A DNA stretch of 64,000 bases from Tubulanus polymorphus (taxonomy: Eukaryota > Nemertea > Palaeonemertea > Tubulaniformes > Tubulanidae), in the NCBI RefSeq assembly GCF_964204645.1, contig NC_134031.1:19155307-19219306 (forward strand), in the 5' to 3' direction. Every line of letters begins with the position of its first letter. The first letter of the stretch is position 1. Under the pieces are notes generated by a model. It saw only the letters and a list, made by a program, of their open reading frames with translations, was not told the DNA's origin and ran no database searches. A program made the translations under genes and the position numbers. Below are positions 54,556 through 64,000 of this stretch, piece by piece.

Positions 54556-57500
54556 ATGGAGTGTCGTAAAAGCCAGAGGGTGCGTAAACTAAAGAGAGCA
54601 TTTTCTCCAGATTTACAAACAGACAAGAAACAACCTGAAAACAAATCCCAAACACAGAAAACTGGTGGAGCTCGAGAACTAAATACAACAGCAGGTGACA
54701 AGTTACCTAATGGTAAATATAGAGGGCGAGCTTGAAATATGTGATTGTATACGTAAGCGGCGATTTGATCGTGTCTTATAAGAATTCACAAGTTAATCAT
54801 GTTATTAAATGCTATGAAACCAATGTTGTGGCAAGTGAGGTGAGTCACAACCGGAACTAGTTTGCATTAACAGTAATATTTTTACCCTCGCTGAAATTTG
54901 GCACTGGCTAGTCCAAAATTTTTGGTATGAACCAGGCATGGGCCCATTTTGCACCGGTGTAAATGGTTGGCCTGGTCATTTGAAAATGCTTGTGCGATCG
55001 CAACTATACCTTAATACTGGGAGTAAAAATCTTTCCCGAGTCGACTGTGGTTTTACCCTATTCAGAGACCAAACACGTTTTTTTTTGGTTATTTCGCTAC
55101 AGGGGATCTGTTTAGTTGTGAGATATGTCGCTCGAATAGAATCTACGACCCACGAGTGAAGAAATGTTCTCAGAGGCAGACGCTCGGAAAATCCGGCAAA
55201 TATCATCATTTACCGAGACACGTACGAAATAAAGACACCGGAAAAATAATGATCGTGTGTCACGCTTGTGGTGAGAGTTTACTTCAGTAGGCGATCTTAA
55301 AAACAGTTAGGATATATTCAAATAGTATAAAATCATATAGCAGGAATTCAATCAATGTTTATCCAGTTCATAACATCTTGTTAAGATGATTACACCAAGA
55401 TGCCAAGTAGTTGTGATCTCGGCCCTTTTTGATTTCATCTTGCAGAAGATTTTTATTTTAGAAGATTTCTGCCATCAGCGGGGCTGTTTGGAAGCAATTT
55501 GACATGGGTCTAGCTCATATCTGGCACTGCGAGGCGTTAACCGTGCGATTTGCGCCTATTAAGGGGCTATTTAAGACGATATTTTTCGAAACGTGGCTTA
55601 GCCAATCTTGTTACTGATAAATTCCACAATTTCTCCGTTTTCTTTAGGCCTGTCTCGTAATCAACAATTGCAAAAAAAGCGAAACGTTTCGAAGGTTAGT
55701 TATTCGAAAGAACAAATAAATCGAGCAAAAGAAAGTTATTTGCGCGAATCAAAACTATTCGCCGAAAATCTCTATCATCAAACTGGCAACGTCGATTGTA
55801 AGTACTTGTTGTTTGAATTCAATTTTTGACCAGGTTTTTCGGAGCTGAATTTAAGGATGTATTATGAATCTTTGATAATTCCAGGTCGACAGTTATATTG
55901 TCCACATATGATTACAGTCAATGGTTGTAGTTGTCTTCAAAACTATATAAACATAGGTGTGATATTACAGTTCCGGCTAATGGCTATTTATTTTTTGTCT
56001 GGATTGATTCTTTGGGATACTTCAAAAATCGATGCCAGACAAAAAATAGGCTTTTAGGTCGTGATGTCTGTTTGAAGGATCAAATATCTGTTGTTCTCTT
56101 TGTTCAGGTAATCCGGCTGAGCGTAATTTACGAGTTCACAATTTATTGACGCTCGTGAGGAGGGCGCGCGACCTACGAGACATTAAAAACACGGTCGGTA
56201 AACCGACGAACCAGCGCGGACTCGGATCTGGTCGCAAGAAAACGGACGAATACGCGAATTTCGTTGTCACTAATCGACGGATTATTCGCGATGGACTGGA
56301 TATCTGCGAGAAAGCGTGTCAGAGAATACTTCTATATTCAAACAATTTCCTCCATAAAAAGTTGGTTACTGAACAGGTCAGTTTCAGGGGTTAATATTTG
56401 TTCTCGGGCTTCTGCAGAAAAGATATCTACGTATCTCCACAATTCTCCCAATAACATCAAGATCTGAATTATTGTCCGGGCCCAGCTAATCATAATTGTA
56501 GCGTTAAGATTAAATTTTCAGAGTTCATCTCGTCTCGAGAAAATCCACGGCACCGAACAACAAGGTCAAAAACTGATCAGTTTAGATGAGATACCGAAAC
56601 AACGCTGCTGTGGAGGCAACTGTACTCGAGTGAGTAAATACCGGTACTCATCGGGAAAATCAAAAATCTTTCCGTTGATAATCCTTTACGCTTCATCTGT
56701 ATTTATTGATAAGTAGATTGGTTCTAAGAGAAAGAAGCCTTCAGGGTCCAGTTCCACAGTTGTGAGTTAAGATTTAACTCTGAGTTAACTCATTGAAAAT
56801 GAACTAACTTTAACTCAGAGTTAACTCTAACTCAGAACTGTGGAACTGGGTCCTGCTTATTAAGAATGATCCTACAATTGATAGATACAGTACTCATAAT
56901 GAACACCTTTCCCTTGGAATCAAAATCCTCTCCACAGGGAATTTTATGCCCAGAGTCAAATGTGTTCTTTGAAATGAGGTTTTACTGTATCTTATTGATA
57001 TTGATATCTGGTTACTGGTATCTGATATTATAATTATTTTCAGATGGCGATTACACACGTGGAACTGTTGAAGGAATGGAGAGAAAGAGCTCAGAGGAAT
57101 CAACATGACGCTCGAGTCGTATTGGCCGAGATGTTAACACCGGCCGCTGGCTGTCAGTTTAACTGTTACGAATTCATACGCATGGTCACCGGGTGCAGTT
57201 CGAGTACGATTTCACGAGTCAATTCGAGAATGTTAGAAACCGGCGGCAGACGACAATCGGAGGAACACGGATTGAAGAAATACTGGCGCCATCAGAAACT
57301 GATGAAACAAACCGAACAACAGCGAGAAACAGGTACAGTTAAACCAAATTCAAATCGTTGATTTTATGTAATTTTTGAAATAACGACCATTACTGATCTT
57401 TTCTTCTCAGAATCAGAGGCAGCAGTCTACAGTCAGAATGAAGGCTCACCGGTCGCTGCTACTAGTCACAACCATCAGATGAAACAGGTATGGGGGTTGT

Positions 57501-58620
57501 ACATAAGTGTTTACCAAGATTCTCAAGATTTGAAAGCTTAGCCGAATATCTGTGAGGAACAGTTTCCAGATTCTTTAATCTGTCTTTTTTTACAGCAAGC
57601 TGATCAGGCCCCGTTAGTTTTAACTCTACCCCAGGATTCCAGCGCTAAATCCTACTTCGTTCTTCATCAACCCGGTCAACCGCCTTCTTTAATAGCCGTT
57701 CCAAACAATATACTCTCATCAAATTCAGTAAGTAATCAGCAGTGATATTTATTTATTCCTATGACCCCTCAACAATGTTATATATAACTTGATTATTTCC
57801 CTGACCCAAATATTGTAAGCCCTTTGCAGTGTTTTTGATGAAATGTTTAAGTACGTCCTTGGGAGGTCATTAATTGACCACTTCTCACCAATGCCCCCAG
57901 AAGACACTGAAAATTCGAAAATTCAGCAAACACCTTTTCTAGGCTTCGCTTCAGCGCAGTGCCTCTAATGATGCGAAAAGGTGCTCTACATGTGTTGGTC
58001 CCTGAAAAAAGCCATAGGTTCACCCTTGTTTCACTGTACTATCGGTTATAACATACATTCTGGTCCACTAAAGTTTGCCATAATGAAGTGTTACTCGTAT
58101 TATAATCAGTTTGTATCATGTAGAATACTGGTATTAGGCCTGTGTATTTGACTACTTGTTTGATGTGTATTTTTAGTGTATAACTGTTGACGCCAGTAGA
58201 TCAGAGGATGTATCAGTGTCGACTAGTCTTCCCTCAGTCAGTTTACCCACCGTTCAAAGCGTTTTCCACAAGTCTTCAAGCGCATTCAGCGAACAGAATT
58301 TAATAAAGACTCCTATAACAAACCAGGCAGCAACTAGAACTATCAGATCAGCATCACTGCCTAGCAACTTAACTTTAGATCGCCCTCGGCAACTACAGAA
58401 ATCGTCTGGAAACATGGATTCAGAGTGTCAGTCTCGACGACCAATAGAACAAGTGGATTTAACAGCTAAAAACTCTACAATAGTCCAACCTGAATTCAAT
58501 TCAGGACAGTTTCAGACAACTTTAAACTTAGGAGTTTGTCATCAAGGGAACAATGAACATAGAACTAGTGATCAAATGAATGAAGTTTTGTTGCCTCAAA
58601 ATGTAGCTACCATAACTTGA
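54556..58620 (+). CDS. 621-residue protein with Cys/His clusters, unknown family
   Basis: Ten exons join in phase: 54,556-54,712; 55,103-55,270; 55,648-55,797; 55,885-55,956; 56,108-56,376; 56,522-56,629; 57,044-57,332; 57,411-57,487; 57,596-57,727; 58,177-58,620. The N-terminus is basic (MECRKSQRVRKLKRAF). Residues about 54-110 hold a likely zinc knuckle: FSCEICRSNRIYDP, then KYHHLPRHVRN and MIVCHACG. A second cluster is YCPHMITVNGCSCLQNYI and a third is RCCGGNCTR. A basic helical segment (NLLTLVRRARDLRDIK) follows. Around residues 310-360, ARVVLAEMLTP and FIRMVTGCSSSTISRVNS look like a helix-turn-helix. The last 230 residues are Ser/Gln/Pro-rich and probably disordered. A nuclear DNA-binding role fits but is inferred; I do not recognise the family. 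All donors are GT, the weakest being GTGTGA after exon 4. Confidence 0.82.
54828..55020. mobile_element. dispersed MITE-like repeat, family B (intronic)
   Basis: Has GTGAGGTGAGTCACAACC at its left, GAAATTTGGCACTGG, TGAACCAGGCATGGGCCC and CACCGGTGTAAATG. It lies in the first recognised intron of the 621-residue gene, before the acceptor at 55,102. Confidence 0.55.
56744..56853. mobile_element. hairpin element, family C (intronic)
   Basis: Ends GGGTCCAGTTCCACAGTTGT and AGAACTGTGGAACTGGGTCC. The interior repeats GAGTTAACTC motifs with a loop around CATTGAAAATG. It can fold almost end to end. Located in the intron before exon 7 of the rightward gene. Confidence 0.8.
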
Positions 58621-58677
58621 AATTGTTGACATGTAATGTACCATTTTGAAGTGTTTATTTCATGTTTGTTATCATTA

Positions 58678-58684
58678 AATAATA
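58678..58684 (+). terminator. polyadenylation signal, plus-strand gene
   Basis: AATAAA in AAATAATAAAGATTT, about 58 bases after the stop codon of the 621-residue gene, with a T-rich region downstream. The spacing suggests a very short 3' UTR. Confidence 0.7.
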
Positions 58685-58699
58685 AAGATTTTTGCTCTG

Positions 58700-60459
58700 C
58701 TGCACAAGAATTTCAACATAGTAAGTTTTTCTTGTCATCTTTATTGACGCCTGCAGTTAGTGAAAACTTGCTTCTCCCGTAACCTACTATAAATGGAATA
58801 AACCTTACGCACTCTGTCAGAACTAACAACGGACAACAGATTTAAAATAAATATTAATATTTTTATTGCAATTGAGCATGTCACACATAATTTATCAGTC
58901 ATCAAAACAAGGATACGACTTATGAATACATGCTCCGCTAAAATTTACATATAATTTACATATCAAATTTAATCATTATTATTGATCTTTCTCATAACAA
59001 ACATAACCGTAGAGGAGAGGCAATAACAAATATTATATCAATAAAATCAACCATAACGATGTATGGAAAACATACACTACTGATTTCACATTTGAGAGAA
59101 CTGAAGATTGAAGAAGCACTGATAGAATCTACAGGCCATTTTCATTGAATTGAGTTGCTCATAAAATTCAGAACTTCAAATACTCTTAAGTTTTTCTTCA
59201 AATGAATAAGACAGTCACTTGGCTATGGAAACTAACTGAAGATATTCACTAATCAACTGAATTACTTCAAGCTGGGAAGAATTTTGACTTTCGCTACGAA
59301 AAAGTTTTGATTGCTTAATCTTATCTTCACTTATCAGGCAACAAATTCAAGTAATTCAAAACATTGGAAGCTTGTTGGCTAGTGGATATCAGAACAAATT
59401 ACCATATTAGAGCTCATTCATTACCGGTAAGTAGATACGCATGACGGGATCGGCTAAAAAATCTACCACTTCTCCATCAGAACAAAAAATGCATACATGG
59501 ATCGAAAATCGGCATAATTTTGCATTTCTACTTTTTATGAAAAGCGCCTTCGGAAGATATCGATTGACATTTATTAAAATAATGAGACACAGGATTTGAT
59601 ACACAATTCACTCATGAGCAGATGTTTCGCAATATCATCATCACACGATCAATAGACTTCATCATCGTTCTGCTCATCGTGAAATTAAAATCGTTCATTC
59701 ATAACACTGATCCTACACAAAAACATTCTGTTTACATCATCGCAATAGTCACTCATTCATTATACAATCACATCTGTCACAGGATATTATTCACAACTAT
59801 TTTTACTGAATCCTATCGGCTTCGATACAACCATCATTTTCAGGAGCCAGTATACCACCAAAGGATAGAGCAAAAAGAAACTCAACCTTAGATCACTTGG
59901 TCACTAATTCAACATTCAGTTCCGAAATTAGTACATTTTCTACTACGTTTTTTTTTAAACTCAGCAGTTAAATCTAATTCAGAACTGCGGAACTGGGTAC
60001 AGGGCTGTATTCGATTATGGACGGACAACAACCACACGTAGGAAAATCAAGTCCAAATTCTGGTCATAACTTTAGTCAAAAAGAACCGAAATCGCGTTTA
60101 TTTCACGATCGCGGAATATTCACTAAATTTAACCCTCTAACATCGGTTAACTACATAATGCGGCAAGTGCAGTATTGAATACTGTATCGAATAACTCGTT
60201 CCCTTATCTTGAAAGATTCGTCAGTTTTAACGCCAATCAATTTTACCCATTCGTAAATCGTTGTAAAAATGCTCAGACTTTTGTTTCAAATGGAATCATA
60301 TTCAGCAGAAATGGTTTAAAAAAAAATTGGTCTCGAACTAAGTAAACGTATAGCGACTAAACAGTTCCGCACTACCTTAATACATTCGGCATATTTGACA
60401 ATTTTACTCAAAATATTTCTGAGAGGGGGGGGGTTGGTAAGGGGGTGGAGTTTAGGTTA
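58700..60459. other. convergent 3' interval
   Basis: It separates the 3' ends of two convergent genes. On the minus strand AATAAA motifs occur near 60,094, 59,572 and 58,862, so SLC31A1 could have a 3' UTR of 0.4 to 1.6 kb. The last one would bring the two transcript ends within about 200 bp. I see no coding exon. A partial family C end (CAGAACTGCGGAACTGGG) lies near 59,980. Confidence 0.5.
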
Positions 60460-63039
60460 TCAGTGACAGTGTTCGTTGACGTCGACGACCACGGCTTTTT
60501 TCCAGCCGAACAAAAAGTAACCGGTACCGGCTCCGAGAACGACCGCTATACACAACCAGACGTTGTACGTCATGAATATCAACATCAGGAAATAACTGAT
60601 CACTATTTGTAGAATGTGGAGCATCGTCTGCAGAATGTGAGGCCAGCTGATCATTTTATGTCTGAAATTGAAAGTCGAAAAAAATGACGCGTTAATATCA
60701 TTCATTCTAGGTTAATATCTACGGTAGAACCTGCGTAATCCAGATCATTTCAAAGTTCTGCAGCCCTTAGTCTGATACCGGTATCCCTGTGCATAGAGAA
60801 TATTGCATTTGGGACGGATTAAATCTAATATTATCAATATTTGATAAAACTGATCCGCATTAAGTTGTATATTTTACTGTGTTATGATTAAGATGGACGG
60901 ACGTTTCGTAAGCATCATGAAATATAAACTTCAAGTTCCCCAAGGTTTGATACAGTAGAGTATAAATGTCTAAGTCGGATCACTTGGAACCAGACTTCAA
61001 GTCTGATCAGTCAAATGGGGTTTTATACAGTGTTCGATGATGATTTTATCGTTCATGTATCACGCATACACAACAAAAATACGAAATAAATCTAAAAATA
61101 TCTAACTTAAATATTTCTACATTATTTCATATTTTTGTTACATACGCGTTAGAGAAAATAATTGCATTGAAATTATCGAATAAAAATCAATAGAATATAT
61201 AATACTTCACTTAAAACATGTTGTAGTTGCCCAATATGATATCGGGTAACTGTATGTAAAGTATTCAAACACTTATGTAGAAACACAGCTGACTATCAGT
61301 CAATCAAAATCATTGAGTAGGTCAAGAGATTTTGAGTTATGTAGTCAGACACGTGGCTAGGTCGGATAGGTGACAATCGATGTTAGAGCCAATCTAGCAA
61401 TCTACCAACTCTCTGGTAATTCAAAACCTGTAGGTAAATTCTTCGCCAGTCGACGATTAAAAATAACATTCTAATTTTCGATCGAACTAGACATACGTAA
61501 ATGTACTATGTTTTCTCAATTCGACCAAGCAATTTTATCCGAGTCCGACTTTTTCAAAATTGGACTTAATTATCAAGAACAGATTCATTAATTTGGCAGA
61601 CATACGTATGCGTATATCCGACTTAAAAAGTGTACTCTACTGTAAGCGGTATACCTTGTTTAACTGGGGGATTGAACGTATTTCAGCAATAACAGAAACC
61701 AGTATAAAGAAGCTCTTTATGAAATATAGGATAAAATATTGATGAAGCTTATATGAAATAGTGACAACGTTTTATAATATATACATGCAGAACAGTTAAA
61801 ACACTTACAGCAACAACATAGAAAACAATGCAAGCCAATAAATATTATAGGTTGATACGTGTTATATCGCACAGATCTGAGTTAGATATTAAAAATTCAT
61901 AACAAAAATCAGTTGATTTTCAACTATAGATACCGGGTAACTCACACCTGTGCAAGTGATTCCGAGTTCTGGTGCAAAACAAAGCAAGCACATAGAAAAA
62001 CCCAAAAATACATGCATTACCAGTGAAATTCCCCGACACAAGTGATAGCTCATCCCTACACCAAAAATTACTACTCTCCTTTTGCAGCACTTAAAAGGTT
62101 TTGAAGACCCTCCTAAATCTTCCACTGGAAACACAGCACATCACATGCCTAATTTAACTTAGGCAAGGGCTATAAGAAGGTCTAGCCACTGTGAAAGGAG
62201 AGTAGAGTAACGTATCTGAAGTCTACGATCTACTACTAGTGATAACATATCCCCAGTAAATGTAGCTATCATTAACACACACAAATCACTTACAAATGAT
62301 ATTTATATGAGACTTCTCTAGGACAACTGAAAATTCACAATTCCGATAAATAATTCCATTGCAAATCTGCTTAAAATCCCAGCTAGTTAACGACTACTAA
62401 AAGAGAGGATTCTCTGCTAAAATACTACAAGAATTTGACCCCAGAATTCGGCGTGCATTAGTTAGTAGAAGACTAGAATGTTACTCCATAAAAGTGAGTC
62501 AACAGAGAATAAAACTTCTGATGACAACCGAGGTCTTTTGCAACGTCAAAATATACATCATTTTTTTGTTGTTGCAAAACAGTAAAAATCTTTGTTTGAC
62601 TGTTAAACTGAAATTCATCTCAAGCGAAACCCACTCATTTTCATTTCTCTGATGATGAAGTAAGTCAAAACTTCGAAACTGTCAGAATCAACTGTTAAAT
62701 CATCAACTGTGGGTTTTGCTTATTAAAACATCTTTGTCATTGAAGTTTTCGGCGAAATTTCACAATCGGTCCGATCACTTTTGTCACTACTTCAAAAGAC
62801 CACGGTTTTTTCATCAGTTCGAACGAAGAAAAAATATGTTAAAACGAAGAGATAGAAACAACAACTAACAACAGGAGGCAACTTCACGAAAAAGTTTAAA
62901 ACTCAACTTAAGTCGCAATTGGATACACTTCAATTCAAACACAAGCTTTTTTAAGTTAAAACTTTTTCATGAAACTCAGGATACGATGAAGATCATCACT
63001 ACCTACCGATAATGACTATACAAAATAGTTGGATACGGG
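60460..63039 (-). CDS. SLC31A1: high-affinity copper transporter CTR1, 3' exons
   Basis: The last exon (60,661-60,460) encodes 66 residues plus stop. It begins [11 protein letters not shown] and covers the second and third transmembrane helices. [12 protein letters not shown] carries the MxxxM copper-relay motif (MLIFM), [14 protein letters not shown] the GxxxG packing motif, and the tail [14 protein letters not shown] ends in the HCH copper-binding motif typical of CTR1. These features match vertebrate SLC31A1 closely. CTR1 works as a homotrimer in the plasma membrane importing Cu(I). A 33-nt exon (63,039-63,007; [11 protein letters not shown], flanked by TTTTTACAG and GTAGGT) joins in phase 2 and suits the variable loop before helix 2. 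That exon is less certain. The N-terminal Met-rich domain and helix 1 lie to the right, outside the window. Confidence 0.88.
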
Positions 63040-64000
63040 CTGTAAAAATCATGAGTGAAATATTATTGAAATGGATTCAATTTAGTCGAAAACATAAAAG
63101 CTGCGTTTATACTGAGGCTAGTTCATCCATTCTAACTCAGTCCATTTGAAAACCTTTTTCCGTCGACGAGGAACTGTCAATGCTACTGTGACAAGCGAGG
63201 ATTCTACTTATGGCAAGCTAAGATCCGACAGTTTCGCTAGTTAATAGCGTTACTCGATTTTCTGCATTCAATTTCTTCTACATTTTAGTTAAAGTTAAAT
63301 GGACGTTTCTCTTGCATAATTCAATCATTAATGAAAACTTAAGCAATCACCGAGTAGAAAATGGATTTAATGCGTATTTAGTGGGTCATTATTGATTTAG
63401 GAGCCTAAAAATACAGTTCTATTCTTAGTTGTTTGAAAATGAACTAATTTTGAAAACGTAAGACCGAGTGCTCATCACGCCATCTGGTGCCGGACAACTG
63501 GTGTTGCATTGTTACATTAAAACTGCACTGTTAAAGGGTTAACAAACCCATACACGCCTAACACGCTCGGTAGCACAGTTCTCAGTATCATTTGTTCATT
63601 TGTTTAAATATATATATATATCTATATAATGAAATGGTACAAGGGTCTCTCTGTTTCTATATACATAACACTGATTCTGCATTGTCACAGCAATTTCAGT
63701 ATTCATTTCCCAGTGAAAGCATGCATAATTAAACCAGGTTATAGTAGACTCCATCCTCGTACTGACAGCGTTCACATCCAGACCAATCCTCAATACAGTA
63801 GAGATTTGCCTTCAATAAATACCCATAAACTCAACCAACGGGATGAAGTCTACAGTAAAATGGCTGAATATATTGTCAAGTTACCGCAAAATGTACTGAA
63901 ATAAATGTGTTACCATTAATGATATTATAAAACCCTCACTTGAATATAAAATGAAGCGTTTAGGACTTGTTTTATTAGTGGTGAAATAGAGCGAAGTGAC
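63040..64000. other. right flank, probably SLC31A1 intron
   Basis: No further SLC31A1 exon was seen. A 91-codon plus-strand frame (63,629-63,904) ends HKLNQRDEVYSKMAEY and then IVKLPQNVLK. It has a mildly coding look in its second half but no supporting context. A dispersed-repeat copy related to 46.1-46.21 kb lies at about 63,400-63,510. Confidence 0.35.

Noticed and set aside
55174-55270. Shorter version of exon 2 of the 621-residue gene, using the CAG at 55,173
   Set aside because: It would enter in phase 0 while the upstream donor is phase 1; the acceptor at 55,102 has a T-rich tract, keeps phase and adds the CEICRS half of the Cys cluster.
60460-60705. 81-codon ORF start (MNDINASFF) as the start of a small membrane protein
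   Set aside because: The first 15 codons lie upstream of a clear acceptor at 60,662, and the rest is the last exon of SLC31A1.

Overview
The window is nuclear DNA of an animal. Coding sequence sits in short exons with GT/AG splice sites, introns run from tens of bases to about 36 kb, and most of the rest is AT-rich non-coding DNA with microsatellites, minisatellites and small inverted-repeat elements. There is no operon structure and there are no bacterial-type signals. A marine invertebrate such as a mollusc or another lophotrochozoan would fit, but that is a guess: one gene (copper transporter SLC31A1) is clearly a bilaterian orthologue and the others are not diagnostic of a phylum. All gene models below were built by reading splice sites and codon phase by eye, without transcripts.

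Layout. (1) About 3.36-5.23 kb, minus strand: the 5' part of an unrecognised gene, with three phase-compatible exons, running left through a 28-bp minisatellite. (2) 8.9-52.2 kb, minus strand: a gene for an NlpC/P60-type (papain-like) cysteine peptidase domain with an acidic, low-complexity C-terminal part. Five exons join in perfect phase, and the first two are separated by an intron of about 36 kb (15,950-52,047). That intron holds large tandem arrays, most of the dispersed repeats, several CpG-rich blocks, and exon-like segments on the opposite strand. The best of these is a chain of three exons at 27.9-28.9 kb; weaker candidates lie at 33.3-33.6, 42.2-43.2 and 45.7-46.1 kb. (3) 52.2-54.5 kb: a probable shared promoter between the peptidase gene (leftward) and the next gene (rightward). 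(4) 54.5-58.7 kb, plus strand: a complete ten-exon gene for a 621-residue protein of unknown family with zinc-binding-like Cys/His clusters and a possible helix-turn-helix. (5) 60.46-63.04 kb, minus strand: the last exon, and probably the one before it, of SLC31A1 (CTR1), convergent with the previous gene. Its upstream exons lie beyond the window.

The repeat landscape is the most unusual part. At least six families of short inverted-repeat (MITE-like) elements can be seen, including a piggyBac-like 287-bp element flanked by TTAA with three internal palindromes. One copy of that element sits inside another hairpin element. Several tandem arrays have monomers that match the ends of dispersed elements. 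One satellite family occurs as a roughly 1.6-kb array at 19.0-20.6 kb and as an inverted-orientation array at 48.5-49.05 kb. A perfect 108-bp inverted repeat flanks a TA microsatellite at 47.8-48.1 kb.

The genes show no obvious functional cooperation; their proximity looks like ordinary animal gene order. No rRNA, tRNA or CRISPR array was recognised.
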